Assembly: GCF_047511655.1 (NCBI RefSeq)
Contig: NC_133394.1
Coordinates: 62,962,501 to 63,026,500 of the forward strand
DNA from: Castor canadensis
Lineage: Eukaryota > Chordata > Mammalia > Rodentia > Castoridae
DNA: 64,000 nucleotides
Direction of reading: 5' to 3'
Positions 33,533 to 45,751 of this stretch are shown one piece after another. Under the pieces are notes generated by a model. It saw only the letters and a list, made by a program, of their open reading frames with translations, had not been told where the DNA came from and did no database searches. Numbering within the stretch: position 1 is the stretch's first letter; each line of letters begins with the position of its first letter. Both the position numbers and the translations under genes were made by a program.

Positions 33533-34551
33533 AATGGTTGTTTCGGTCATTGTGGGAGAGGGTGCTATTGTTAGTGATTGGAGAGGGGTAGGAAGAATGG
33601 GAGTAATGTGTAAAGTCTCTATGATAGAATACTCAGTGAGTGGTTAGTATGGAGGAGAAGGGACAAGAGGGAGAACATGAAGAGAGGATAGGAAAAGATG
33701 AAAAAAAAAAAAAAGGATGTCAGGGGTAAGGAAAAAAATGAAACAGGAGAGGAGGCTAAGGAAATTAAAATTTCAAAAGAATGGAAAAAGGAGGTTTAAG
33801 TATTAGATTTTTTTTAATAATTAAATATTACATATACATCTATATTCATATAGAAATCTTAATTGTCCAAGTTTCTTTTTTTATGGGGGGGAAGTGGGTT
33901 GTTTCTCTGAGTTTAATGATTACACTGGGTGCTTCAGTCTGATTTCTAATGAGAGTTCTCCCATTTTAAGATTGATAGGTTGGGCTGTGTGGCATTTGAT
34001 GGTGCCCTTCTCTATTAGACAGCATTCTTTTTTGGGAGGGGGGGTTCACTCAGGGTTTTTAATCTCAGGCTCTTCTTGGAGTTCAGCAGTCATGGTCAGC
34101 TTGTTTGATTAGCCACGTTCTCTAAAGAAGTTCCTAGAGGAGCTGATGTGTTAGCAATGGCTGGTCCCTTCTAACCCGCAGGCCAACCACAGGAGCTGGA
34201 ATTGAGCTGTTTGATGGGTCACTTTTCTTTAGGAAGCTTGTTAGTTTCAGCTTACTATCAGAGTTTTCAAGGTGGTAGAATGTGGTTTTTTTTTACTGAG
34301 GATGTGACTGGGCCACACCTCACTCCCACAGGGAATGGCAGTGGAGTTGTGGATGATGTAATGTGACCTACACATCATTTTACCTGAGTTTGGGACTCTT
34401 GGTATCTAATAAGTCATGCTTGGCCTGTACATTGGTAGGAGAAACCCAGGGACCTCACCTTGATTAATAAGTGTCAGCAGGCTTTTCATTTATTTGGCTT
34501 GCTCTTTAATCTGCTCATGTTTATACAGTTGCCTGCTACAATGTGCCAGTT

Positions 34552-34774
34552 TATTTGGTTGAGGTGAGGTCTAGCAATATTTTGCTCAGGGTGTCCTTGA
34601 ACTGTGATCTTCCCAACATCTGCGTTTTGGTTAGGTGAAAGGTGTGAGCCCATGGACTGGACTTGTTTTTGAGGAGACTTTTGCCCTGTAGGCTGGCCTG
34701 GAACTTGGGATCCTCATGCCTCAGAGCCTCTGAAGAACTGGGATTATAGGTGTGCTCCATCACACCTGGCTGTA
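34552..34774 (-). mobile_element. B1-type SINE dimer, minus strand (copy 2)
   Basis: Duplicate of the SINE at 24900-25122, at the 9652-base offset of the tandem duplication; no difference seen by eye. Confidence 0.8.
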
Positions 34775-35906
34775 AGTGTACTTTTTATTCTGAGTTGTGT
34801 GGAGATTACTAGAAGACATGGTTAAACCTGTTTTAGAAGCAGTTAACTCATGTAATAAATATTTCTTGAGTGCCATACAGCAGTCATTATTTTACTTTTC
34901 TGTTAATAGATAGTCATTGTGGCCCTAGAGTTCTATGGTAGTAAATCCTTTCTCTAGAATGCAACACTTTTGTGACTCATATATTTTACATGCTAGGTGT
35001 TTTTGCATTATGTAAATGACCAGGTAATAGTCCCCGCTCTTTAACTTTATTTACAATGAATTTTATGATGATACATCTTTTTTATCTCCTTCAATAAATC
35101 TAGGATCTGCTTTACCTTACTGTGGCAAGCGAGGGTTCTTACAGAATTTAGCATATAGTTTTTCATACTAAAGATAGGGACAGGATTTTAAAATTTAATG
35201 GAGGTTAGAAACATTACTTCTTTAATTTTCAAAAATTATATAGAGTATATTAGGTGTAAGATATATGTAAGGCACAGACTTCTTCTAAGTCATAAGTTGA
35301 AATAGTATATATCTTGCTTTTTAACTTGTTTTTTTCTGTTAACATTACATACTTCCCAGCTGTGTTGTGTTACCAGCCATTTGAGGCACCCAGTCTTGAA
35401 AAGACTGCATATTATTTTATAATGAGAGTGTTCTATAAATTAACTGCGTTCTTACAGTTTCTTGGTGTTTGATACAGATACCTATTGCAATTAATGGTCC
35501 TTGAGAAGACATCTTTGTGCCGGAAGAAATACTGTCAAGGATTGGAATTCTAGAATTAAAAGGTAAAAGATAAACATGTTTACCTGTTTATAGTTTTTAT
35601 AGTATCTGATAAATTGTTCTTCTCAAAGCCTACTGACTGCTTTATTACTATCAATTCTGTATGAGTGCCTGTTTTCCTAAGTCTTGCCAGTGTAGTTGCT
35701 TGCAGTCTGTTTAATTTTCATTTATTTCATTGATGAGTAAAACAGATGGCATTTGTCTTTAATTGGTACCGATACTATTCATTATCTTTGTAAATTACTT
35801 GTGTATGTGTTTTACTCATTTTCTGTCAGATTATTTGTATCCTGTCAATACACAGGGTGGCCTTTCTTTGTGAAGGACAAAAAGAAGATGTAGAATTTTG
35901 TCCCTA

Positions 35907-36064
35907 ATAGTTTGTTGAGGCAGCTATGTAGCTAAGGCTGGCCTTGAACTCACTCTGTAACCCAGACCACCCTGGATGTTTTGATCCTCTTGCCTCAGCT
36001 TCCCCAGTGATGAGCTTGCAGGGATAAGAGGGATTGCTAGTGCAGACCAGCACAGCTAGCTCTA
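35907..36064 (-). mobile_element. B1-type SINE, minus strand (copy 2)
   Basis: Duplicate of the SINE at 26255-26412 within the second 9.65-kb unit. Confidence 0.75.
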
Positions 36065-36423
36065 ATTTTAAATATTTTCATTTCCTTTATTGAGTGTTAG
36101 AGAAACAGAATATCTGGAGCGTAGTATAATAACCCATCAGGAGAGAGAGGCTAGATGGATCAGCTTCAAGTTATATGCACGTTTGGCAAGAGCAGCATAG
36201 ATGACGGAGGCTGTATTCTTAGACTCAGAGGTGTAAAATGTTGAATTATCCTGTTACTCATCATGTTTACTTTGAACACTTAATTTCTATACTTTTCACA
36301 GCCTCTCCTTGTCATTAATAAGTATTTGGGGGAGGTTAATCTGAGGTGATAGGACTAGCCTGCTGCTCAACAAAATTTAGTTGATTATTTATATTGGTAT
36401 GGACTCAAAATTTCCTGTCTTAC

Positions 36424-36669
36424 TTAATGGATTTTAATAAATAACTATCATTCCTGATTATGGGAGGCTCTTGAAGTTGGCTCTGAATCCTTTTCACACA
36501 TCCCCATGCTTCTCTGAGAAGTTCTTTCTTTTTTTGAAAATTCATTTTTACTTTCTCTGCCTTAGTTGTGGAATCAGCCACTTCTTCAAAGAGCCCCAAT
36601 TCCTCTTGGTGAAAAGTAGTTTTTAGGAGCAATGTTCTCTGCTCATTTTTACTGGAGTTTTGCTGTTTT
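36424..36669 (-). other. Candidate coding exon, minus strand (copy 2)
   Basis: Exact-looking duplicate of the block at 26772-27017, with open frame and donor intact. Two substitutions lie outside it, upstream on the minus strand ('gtactcacat' and 'gttctgtttc'). Confidence 0.33.
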
Positions 36670-37495
36670 CTAGTGAGTGTATATGTAAGTACTCACATAC
36701 CCGCACATATTTGTAGTTCTGTTTCTATATTCATTTATGTTGAAAATTATACTACCAGTTCTTGTCTGTCATCCAGGGTTCATTCTACTTTTCCTCCTCT
36801 GTATATCCTACAGCAGCGAGTAACTTGGTTCTCATTATCCTTAATTTACTTCTTTAATTGATTAACTCTCCTCCCCTACACACTGTATGGGCCACCTCCA
36901 TTGTATATGCTCTTCTTATCCTGCTTCCACTTCTGCTCCCAAACAAACACTCCTCAGAATGCCTGGAAGCTCTTGCTTACCCGTGTCAGGTGTAATGTCT
37001 TCCTTCTTGGTTCTGACTGATATTCTGCACTTGCCACCTTCCCATAGAAGCGCTTTTCACTTAGGGTCTCAGTCTTCTCAGGCTCCAAGAAATTGAGATT
37101 GATTTCTTCTCATCACTTTCAGCCCTGCTGTAAATTCCCTTCTTCCTCTCAATCTCCAGTACCTTGCACCTTGTCTCTTTCCTAAAACTATACCCTGTTC
37201 ATCTCACTCTGGCTTTGAGACCCTGAGGTGCTGTCTGTCCTCCATAAACCTTCACACAAGCGGATACTTAATTTACTCTTATCAGGCTCTGACATCCAAC
37301 TCCAGGCTACTAAGATGTTTGTTCCTCTCTACCTCACATACAAATGCCTGCTCCTTCCAGCTTCACCTTTTAGCTTTTTGGTTGAACTGCTCAGGAAGGG
37401 TAGAAGAAAAGGAAACAACCGATTTCCTTTTTTTTTTTTTTTTTTTTAATGCTCCATCATTTTCCCTGTGAAGATTTTGCAGTAGATTCTATTTT

Positions 37496-37608
37496 GTTGT
37501 TCTTGAGACAGGATCTCACTGTGTAGTCCAAGCTGACCTTTGAACTAGGGATTCTCCTGCCTCAGCATTCTGGGTAATGGGATGATAGGCATGACCCACC
37601 AAGCCTGA
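37496..37608 (-). mobile_element. B1-type SINE, minus strand (copy 2)
   Basis: Duplicate of the SINE at 27843-27955; the preceding poly-T differs slightly in length between copies. Confidence 0.85.
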
Positions 37609-37823
37609 GTAAGATAGTTATTTCTTATTAGATTTAAGAGTAAAGTAATCACATTGTAAGAATGTTTGTAAATGCCACAATATACCCCCAGCCAGCACAA
37701 CAATAAAGGAAAGAAACAGAGAGGAAAAACAAGTACTCAGAAAAGAAAGGCAGCTTTCGGTATTTCCAAGTCTAAGAAAGCTAAGTATGAGCTTATAAGA
37801 TTATTAAAAAGAGTAGAGTAATC

Positions 37824-38023
37824 NNNNNNNNNNNNNNNNNNNNNNNNNNNNNNNNNNNNNNNNNNNNNNNNNNNNNNNNNNNNNNNNNNNNNNNNNNNNN
37901 NNNNNNNNNNNNNNNNNNNNNNNNNNNNNNNNNNNNNNNNNNNNNNNNNNNNNNNNNNNNNNNNNNNNNNNNNNNNNNNNNNNNNNNNNNNNNNNNNNNN
38001 NNNNNNNNNNNNNNNNNNNNNNN
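37824..38023. other. Assembly gap of exactly 200 N
   Basis: A run of 200 N. The round size suggests a placeholder rather than a measured length. Sequence to the right does not continue copy 2 of the duplication, so the true distance and any further repeat copies are unknown. Confidence 0.99.
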
Positions 38024-39084
38024 CTTTCATGTTGTTAGTTAATCCGTGATGTCATTAAACCTTCCAGACAACTCTTATTTCTTAGTAATTTAGTGAAATA
38101 CACCAGCCTTACTAACTAGAATCTTTTGCCGTTTGGCTTCCCTACTAGAGGACTGACAATTAAATTGCAAAAGTTCAATTTCTCTTGTGCATAAGAATTG
38201 GGTTCTATTGTAAGAACTTTTGTAAATGCCACAATGTACCCCCAACCCATCGCAACAATAAAAAATATCAAAAAATGGGTTCTGATTAGTTTAGTGTTAA
38301 AATAGTCTTATTTTTGGTACCTAACTAACTCTCTGACCTGGGGCCCTTCTAAGTTTGTTTTTATATAGAAAACAAGGGAATATTCCTAGTAGTCAATGGA
38401 AAGGTATAGGAAATGTATATGAATATGGTTATTGCTCATTAGTAGGGAAGTCTGATTTTTATTTTCATGTACTTCTCACAAAAATGCATTAACTCTTCAA
38501 AAGTTAAAATTAATCAAATAAGATAAAGGTTTCTCCTGGAATAAAGTCTTAACTATTGTGACACTACTGCTTTTCTCTGTCCTTAAGAATTAATTTTTAA
38601 AAAGGTATTTTTTTAATAGTAAAAAGAATTATTCATTTAGAATGGAAGACCATGTACTTCAATTAAATTTTATAATAACTAATTTGGAAAGACTGACAAT
38701 TAAATTTTTTATCTCTTCCCACTCAAAAATTATTTTTTTCTAGTCCCAGACAACACCAGCTACAGCTTTCTAGAAGCTTTCATAGTATACAGATACCAAG
38801 AACCTTCAAACTTAACCTTAGCTTCTCCCTGTGTTCCATTTTCTCTGGCTTATACAGAGAGAGCACTTTTATTGTAAGGCTGTGGGACATACTTAAGTAA
38901 AAAAAAAAAAAGGTCAAGTCTTTAAGAGATAAACATGAAGGAGAGGGACAGCTGGAGTCATTTTCTAGCATTCAGTGTTTGGCAGGAAGATAACTCAGGT
39001 GCCAGGAGTTTTTCCTTGTATTTCTTGGGTGAGTTTGGGTTGTCTTGATTTTGTTCCTATGGTTCTTCCTATAATGACTCTCTG
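38024..39084. other. No gene recognised; short repeat fragment
   Basis: AT-rich. A 55-base piece at about 38208-38265 ('tttgtaaatgccacaatgta...cccaac...caacaataaa') matches 28003-28055 in the first duplication unit ('tttgtaaatgccacaatata...cagcacaacaataaa'). This is a low-copy interspersed repeat whose family I cannot name. Confidence 0.45.
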
Positions 39085-39215
39085 TTATGGTTTGATATGA
39101 AATGTCCCCATAGACTCATGTGTTAAAGGCTTGATCCCCAGTTGTGGCATGATTTTGGGAGGTTTTGGAGTAAGAAAGTCACTGGGAGCATGCCAGTGTC
39201 ATGTGTTTGTATTTG
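39085..39215 (+). mobile_element. MaLR-like LTR fragment
   Basis: 'tgttatggtttgatatgaaa', 'gactcatgtgttaaaggc' and 'ttgatccccagttgtgg' resemble the start of MaLR-family LTRs (MLT/MST/ORR type). Only the left part is recognisable. Confidence 0.5.
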
Positions 39216-41100
39216 TCACAGTGATGAAAAGTCTAACACACCATCTCTCAAACAGTCTAAATATTCTGTTTGTTCTTGATCTTGCCCTGATGATTCCTCA
39301 TCTGCATGTTAGTTTTCTTTTCTTCAAAGAATGTCAAAGAATATAAAATAATCAATAAATAATTATTAAAATAATCAATTGAAAATAGTATATGTTTAGG
39401 GCACTCTTTTATTTTATTAAGTTCTTGGGGCTCCCTATCATAAAATTTAGTAGTATGATGGGTTTAACTTTGCTAGAAAGATGATGGAACTTCTACACAT
39501 AAAGAGGAAGTTCTCATTTCATGTATCTATGCCAAGGTAGTAGAACTTTACTCTAAGTAAAGTTAGAATTACTTTACAATAGCTATCAAATTGTGCTTTC
39601 ATAATTGAGATTACCATAAGAACAGCAGCTTATTTGATCATTAGAAAAAGTTAAATTATGATTATGAGATTCCCAATTGTTAATCCTTAAAAATAGAAAA
39701 AATGTATTTTATATAGTAATCTAAGTAATTCAGGGGACTAAGTCTTTTAGAATTTCTTACATTAAGTTACTCTTAAAACAAAAACAAATCAATAACCAAA
39801 GACATGTAGTTGTATGACTATATACATTGTATGTATTATACATCAAGTGACATGAATATACCTGAGCCAAGTCTCATGACTCTCTAACTGCCATGGAAAC
39901 AAACAGAAATTCACTTACTACAGAAATGCAATATTACTTCTATCTAAAAGTGAAATTACTATTAGTTACTAATGTGCATATGAAAATTATATTGATTTTG
40001 TATATAGGTAGAATTCTCACCAGGGAAACTTATTAAACCCTTGAAGAAGACCATTAAATAAATATGAAATAATTCATGTCCATATTACAAAATTAAAAAT
40101 TGAAAAGCATTTGAAGTTATAGAAAACTATTTGATAAACTTGTTTGAGTATATCAGTTTTAAAAATTATTTGCATACTTGTTTAGATTACACATGTACAG
40201 ATGACATAAAATACAAGAAGTACAAAAGTAATACATGAAAGTAACTCCTTTTCATCTCTGATACTCAATCCCCAAATTATCTTCTTCATCGATACCCGCT
40301 AAAACTAGTTCATTATGAATCCTTGCATAGATATCCAGTGTCTGTATTAATAGCTGTGTGACAGTGACCACATTACTTAACCACTCTTAGTTTTATAAAC
40401 TTTAAAATAAGTTTCCCATAGTTACGTAGATTCCATCCCCTTTTATTTTCATGCAAGTTGTAGCATGTTCTAATCTCAAGAGCTCCTTCTTTATCAGTTA
40501 CATTTAAGATAATATTTGCTTTTTAATGACTGAAGACTATGTCATTACAGGATATATAACTATATGTAATCTTTCTTTTAACTTCTGAAATATTGCCTGA
40601 TTCATTCAATACTATTGTATTCAGCTATCCTCAGATAAGATAAAATATATTTGAACAGATTATGTTTTGAAAATTATTCTTAATATTTTAGAGTGATTTT
40701 TTTCTTTTGCAACACAGCAGGGTCAAATTTCATATGGTGGTCTTGTTCCATGTAGCTACTTACAGTTCAAGGTGATCTTACTACCACTAGCTCATTTGTT
40801 CATTAATTCATTTTTAATAGACACTGTTATAATTTCTGCTATTACAATAATAAAGGTTTCATGGGAAATCCATTTTAGTATAAGAAGAGATAATGAAATA
40901 ATTATAAAACAAACTCCCTTCAACACTCACTCATAATGAAACTCTGAGTAGCCTAGGGAAGGAAGGGAGGGTCCTTAAGATAATAGAGTAGTTACAAAAT
41001 ATTTTATTGCAAGATTCCTCTTGAGAACAAGAAGAAATCTATTGAAAGATTTCCCACTAAGTGAAGAATAAGTGCTATTACCATCATCACTTTTATTTAA
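39216..41100. other. AT-rich stretch with a MIR remnant
   Basis: About 40350-40420 ('tagctgtgtgacagtgacc', 'ttacttaaccactcttag') looks like the core of a plus-strand MIR. The rest is AT-rich, with possible ancient LINE fragments near 40180-40340 and 40560-40860, and no coding block that I can support. Confidence 0.35.
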
Positions 41101-41105
41101 AATTG

Positions 41106-41232
41106 ACCTGAGGCTAGGCATGGTGGCATAAGCCTCTAATCCCATTACTTGGGAAGCTGAGACAGGAGACTCATGACTTCAGGCCAACCTGGGCTATATA
41201 ACCAGACATGTTTCAAAAATAAAATAAAATAA
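41106..41232 (+). mobile_element. B1-type SINE, plus strand
   Basis: 'ggctaggcatggtggcataa', 'gcctctaatcccattacttg' and 'ggaagctgagacaggagac' are the A-box/B-box region of a B1 element, ending in an AAAT-rich tail. Confidence 0.85.
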
Positions 41233-41239
41233 ACTTCTC

Positions 41240-43141
41240 AAGATCTGAGCCAGAGTCAGTGCAATCAGCCACAAAAAGAAACAAAATTCATAAGGTCAGC
41301 AAAGGAAAAATAAAAATGCCAGTATTCACAAATTACATGATAGCATAGGTAGAACATGTAAAAGAATGAATAGATAAACTATATAATTAGTAACTAAATG
41401 TAGCAAAGTTACTAGATACAGCATCAATGCACAAAATCAGTGTATTTTTAAATGCCATCAACAAAAGAGTGGAAAATTAAATAAAAACAATACACCACTA
41501 TTGTACTAACAAATTAATAAGTGTAACTAAAGAAGACCTAAATATATCCAAGTACTTGAAGATGTAACATTTAAAATGCCAATTTCTACAAATTAATCTA
41601 TAGGTTTAATTCAATCTAAATCAACATTCTTGCAAAAATTGTTCTCAGATATTGGCAAGCTGATTCTTAAAATTTATATGAAAATGAAATGGCCAAGAAT
41701 AGTCAAGTCAATCTTGAAGAAGATGAATGAAATTGGAATTATTATTGAAGACATGATATTATTATTAATTATGAAGTTACAGCAAATAAGACATTGTGAT
41801 GGACACAAATAGACCCAACAAACAGGAAAGGAAATCCAGCAAGAGTCCACATGGATATGTTCATCTAATTTGTGATGACACCACAGTGCAGTGGGAAAGG
41901 ACAGCCTTTCTAATGCTTGGTGCTAACTGGATAACTTTACGTTAAGGAGAAGGTATCTGATACATACACAAAAAATATTCCAGATGGAACACATATTTAT
42001 AAATTTTAAGAGGGTAGAAAAATATTTTCATGATCTATGATATGCAAAGATTTCTTAAGCAAGACACAAAAAGTTGACCATAAAGAAAAGAAATAATAAA
42101 TTGGGCAACATTAAAATGAAATATTTTGTTCAAAAATACCAATAGGAAAAAGAAAAGAAAAGCTAGGCAGTGAGAGAACCTATTTGCAACACATATAATT
42201 GAGAAAGCATTCATTAAGAATATATAAAGACTTTCTACAAATCAATAATAAAAACCAGCTTGGAGGCTGGGGAAGAGAAGAGGTGGTCAAAACAACGTAT
42301 ACAGGTAAGTAAATGTAAAAACAATAAAATAAAATAAAATAAAAAATAAAAACCAGAAAATAGAAAAAAAGTGCTTTTCAAAAGAGAATCTCCAGAATAA
42401 CTAAGAAACCTCTGAGAGAAACTCATTTGCTATTTTTCAGAGAAATACACATTAAAACCATCAAATGATATTTCTATATGCCTTCCACAAAGACTAAAAT
42501 TAAAAAGAAAAACAGGATGAAATAGTGCCAGGTTGTAGAGCCACAGGAGTATCACTCAGACTATTGCGATATAAGTTGGTTAAACCAGTTTGGAAAGCTA
42601 GTTGACATTTTCTATTAAAGTTTATCATATGTATGCCATGCTAGCAATTCCACTCCTGGCTGATAACCAATAGAAAAAAGAAAACTTAAGTCCTCTGAAA
42701 GGTAGTAGAAAAATGTTTACAATGGCTATTCAAAAAGCCATTGGAAATCCAACAAACCACACTGGAGTGTAATGGACAAAGAAATGTTAGTATATTCAAA
42801 CAATGAAATAATACACAGAAGTGAAAAATGAAAGAATGACAACATATACATAACAGTATTTATTAAACCAAAATAATGAACAAAAAATATGAGTGCAGGT
42901 GGATCCTTTAGCACCTGTCTCAAGTCAGGCAAAACTAACAAGATGTTAGAAGTCAGGATAGTGGTATTCTTTAACAGAAGCCAGCAAGTGTTAATAGGTG
43001 CAAGGCGGAGGGATTCAGGAACTGTTCTCTTTCTTGATCTGTTATGAGTTGCACAGCTATGTAGTTTCTGAAAATTCACTGAAGATCACATTTGTTACTT
43101 ACATATTTTATATATGTAGATTATAGTTCAATTAAAAAGGC
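41240..43141 (+). mobile_element. Ancient L1M-type LINE fragment, plus strand
   Basis: Degenerate ORF2 3' part ('tggccaagaatagtcaagtc' near 41690, 'tgcaaagatttcttaagcaa' near 42043, 'aattgggcaacattaaaatg' near 42099) followed by a 3' UTR ('caggcaaaactaac...agaagtcaggatagtgg' near 42928) and a terminal 'atgtagattatagttcaatt' with A-rich end near 43141. All frames are broken. The 457-base piece 41648-42104 has a closely related inverted partner at 45752-46202. Confidence 0.75.
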
Positions 43142-43339
43142 ATTAGATAGTACCATAAACTTTCAAACCATTAACATTTTCTAAAGGTTAAAAATACTAA
43201 GTTCAATGGAGTTAAATGACATGAAGAAAAACCAGGGAAGGATGTAAAGAATGTAAGAAAGTGTGAGTAAGAGGGTTGTACAATTTTAAATAGAGTGACC
43301 AGAGGACCCTTATGAGTACAGTTAATCTTCTTTTCTTAC

Positions 43340-43427
43340 CTGTATGGTAAAATTTCCCTGAAAATCCCAGGTTGAATGTAAAATTTGTGATTTGTGCACG
43401 CAGAAGATTCTGAGTATCAAGCAGGGC
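43340..43427 (-). other. Candidate coding exon, minus strand
   Basis: On the minus strand the pyrimidine-rich 'ttaattctgtatttcag' precedes and 'catacag|gtaagaaaag' follows an 88-base block, open in one frame: [15 protein letters not shown], then [14 protein letters not shown], ending with one base of a codon. This is the best acceptor/donor pair in the right half of the window, and it lies outside recognised repeats. I cannot name the protein, and no neighbouring exon could be tied to it. Confidence 0.4.
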
Positions 43428-43739
43428 CTGAAATACAGAATTAAAAAAAATATTTATCAGACTGAGAATGGTATCAGGTAGTTTTAAAGACATCTTCCTT
43501 TTTTCATTCAGAGAATAGAACAGTTCTATACATGAGAGAATTAAATGATGGAAAATTGTTTATCACTTTAAGATTGAGGCATAATTCTGAGATTACATAA
43601 AACTCATACATATATTTGTCTTTTAGCTTGCAATAAATCAGCAAAAAGTATCATCAGCTGGAAAAGGGAAGTTAAATGAAACGTTTAATCTGTGTATATC
43701 AAAGGAATTTGTATCTAGTACCTAAGATATTATCCCTTT

Positions 43740-43782
43740 CCTCCATCCCTCCCTCTTTTCCTCCCTCCCTTCCTTCCTTCCA
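43740..43782. repeat. CTCC/TTCC-rich simple repeat
   Basis: Pyrimidine tetranucleotide tract ('cctccctcccttccttcctt') that immediately precedes a minus-strand SINE. Confidence 0.8.
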
Positions 43783-43950
43783 TTTTGTGGTACTGTGGTT
43801 TGACTCAGGATCTCACGCTAATTAGGCAAGCATGCTACTACCTGAGACACGCACCCAATCATTATGTTTTAGTTTGTTTTTCAAATAGGGTCTTGTGATA
43901 ACTTTAACAGTTCTAGATTACAGGCCTTTGACACCATGCCTGTCTAATGG
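43783..43950 (-). mobile_element. ID/B1-type composite SINE, minus strand
   Basis: 'tggtactgtggtttgactc', 'aggatctcacgctaattagg' and 'catgctactacctgagacac' form the tRNA/ID-like box in reverse. 'gatagggtcttg'-like sequence and 'gattacaggcctttgacacc' form the B1-like box. This two-part layout is the reason for suspecting a castorimorph rodent. Confidence 0.7.
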
Positions 43951-44330
43951 TTAATCTTGTTAACCTTACTGCATTGAGAATCCCCTAACTGATTATAAAG
44001 CATACCCTTGGGTTTGTCTGTGGGGTGTTTCCAGAGAGAATTAACAAAGAGGAGAAGACACTCCCCAGATTGTGGACAGTATCACTCAATAGGCTGGAAG
44101 CTGGGATGCAATAAAAAAAGGAGAAAGGCAGCTAGCACAAGTAGTTTGTCTCTCTCTTCCTCCTCTCCCTTCTGGATGCCATGATGTGAGATGCTCAGCT
44201 CTATCATTCCCTCCCTAACATGATGGACTGAAACCTTTGAAACTGTGAACCAAAATAAATAATTCCTCCCTTTAAGTTGTTTATGTCAGATGTTTTGTCA
44301 CAGTGACCAAAACCAAACAATACCCTACTT
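43951..44330 (+). repeat. ~370-base interspersed repeat, copy 1
   Basis: It shares ordered blocks with 47980-48340: 'ggtttgtctgtgggg', 'tttccagagagaattaac', 'ggatgccatgatgtgag', 'atgatggactgaaacctttg' and 'gttttgtcacagtgacc'. The family resembles a rodent/mammalian non-autonomous repeat that I cannot name with confidence. Confidence 0.6.
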
Positions 44331-44461
44331 TTTTCAAGTAAAACTATTTTGAAGCAAGGTTTTGTTATATCCTATAAAATATTTACTGGGCTATGAGTAT
44401 TCAATGGACTATTTTTTATTTCTCTCCTTTTCTTCTTCTCATTTAAATTCCAATTCTTATG

Positions 44462-44487
44462 TTCTCTCTTCCTCCCTCCCTCCCTCC

Positions 44488-44540
<53 letters not shown>

Positions 44541-44568
44541 TCACACACACACACTCACACATACAGTA
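44462..44568. repeat. Compound microsatellite TCCC/TC/AC
   Basis: A TCCC tract, then about 15 TC units, then about 20 AC units with interruptions. It is expected to be length-polymorphic. Confidence 0.97.
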
Positions 44569-44599
44569 AGCAAAAAGTAGCACTGCTAGTTTTGTAAAG

Positions 44600-44720
44600 A
44601 ATCTTGGTTTACACAGGAGGAAACTGAGATGAAATAACTTGCTCATTTTCATAGATAAAATTAGCGATACATACTAGATTAAAGGTATAAAGCTGAATTG
44701 GGTCCCATCCTAGATCACTG
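44600..44720 (-). mobile_element. MIR SINE, minus strand
   Basis: 'aggaggaaactgagatgaaa' and 'taacttgctcattttcatag' are the reverse-complement MIR core. Confidence 0.65.
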
Positions 44721-45384
44721 CCCTTTTTCATTAGTACATCTCAGCCACAACTAAATCTTGTTCTCTTGATAGTAGAACTGACACCTGGGAGCCCTTGTGT
44801 TATCATGTTCACATTCTCAAATTTTGGGGAGATAAACAGCATTGTATTCGGTGTCCATTTGATGGCTGTTTGCCTTATCTGAATGCAAGTGATTCTCCCT
44901 TTTGTGCATAAGCAGAGGAAGAGGACTCCTGAATCTCAAATTTAAATTCCCCTGACCATTTGTCAATTTTTGAAATTTAGGCATATATTTCTTTTTTTCT
45001 AGTACTTTTTTGTTTACATAAGCAAACTCTTTGGTGTATATGATTGACCCATGTAATATGTGGGTCCTGAAGGCCTTAAAAAATGGAAGGCAGGCCTTTT
45101 GCTGGGTTCTTCACACTTAACTACAGGACCAAAAGGATTAACTGATGGGATGGCAGTGCCAGTGGAGACAGGTTAGGTCTTGTCCTTCAGGCATTGATTG
45201 GGCAGGTAAAGGAGAATTGACCAGCTGAGCACAATGAAGTGAAGAAGGGGACTTCTACATGGTAAGATAGAACTTGCAGAGTGCAGGAAGGGGTGCTAGC
45301 TGTGTGTTAAGGTGTGAGAATTTCCCTTTATGTCCTTGTAGAAGGTGTATCAGGTAAGGTCTCTTGGACTTAGAGTACAGGATA
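44721..45384. other. No recognised feature
   Basis: Mixed-composition sequence with several isolated donor-like sites (for example 'gtatcag|gtaagg' near 45352) but no open block between matching splice signals. Confidence 0.35.
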
Positions 45385-45700
45385 GGCGTGGGAGTCAGAT
45401 TTCTCAACTGGAATTCTGGATCTAACCATATTCAGCTTTGAGCATATTGTTAAACTTTCCAAGCCTCAGCCTTATCATTTGTAAAGTAAGAATAGTAATT
45501 ATTACCTCAAAGCTCTCTTGTGAGGATCAGTGAGATAATGAATTTACGCCGAGTTATAGTATGTGTGCAACAATTATTAAATGCTGCTCTTCTTCTACTA
45601 CTACTGCTATGTGGCTGTTACTATTTTAAGTGATGTGGGGCAGTTCATGTTACCTATCTGAACTTTTTCCTTCATTTGTACAATGGGAAAAAAAGAAATA
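45385..45700 (+). mobile_element. MIR SINE, plus strand, with a second partial copy
   Basis: 'ctttccaagcctcagcctta', 'catttgtaaagtaagaatag' and 'cttgtgaggatcagtgagat' give a clear MIR at 45385-45590. A second MIR-like piece ('ttcatttgtacaatgggaaa') follows near 45660-45690. Confidence 0.8.
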
Positions 45701-45751
45701 TAAGCTCTAAGGGGAAGGGAAGATAGGAAGATTCAGATTGTGGCCCACTTT

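Larger units (their letters stand above)
29556..37823 (+). repeat. 9.65-kb tandem duplication, second copy, cut by gap
   Basis: It begins abruptly mid-monomer at 'gaagaagttttatttcac', preceded by AT-rich flank ('gcagaagaaaaacttt'). It follows copy 1 up to the equivalent of 28171, where the N run starts. The last ~1.4 kb of the unit is therefore missing, including the exon-like blocks equivalent to 28420-28523 and 29238-29271. It could be a true recent duplication or a second haplotype placed in tandem. Confidence 0.93.

Noticed and set aside
42285-42310. Perfect donor 'atacag|gtaagt'
   Set aside because: It sits inside the ancient L1M element without a matching acceptor and open block.
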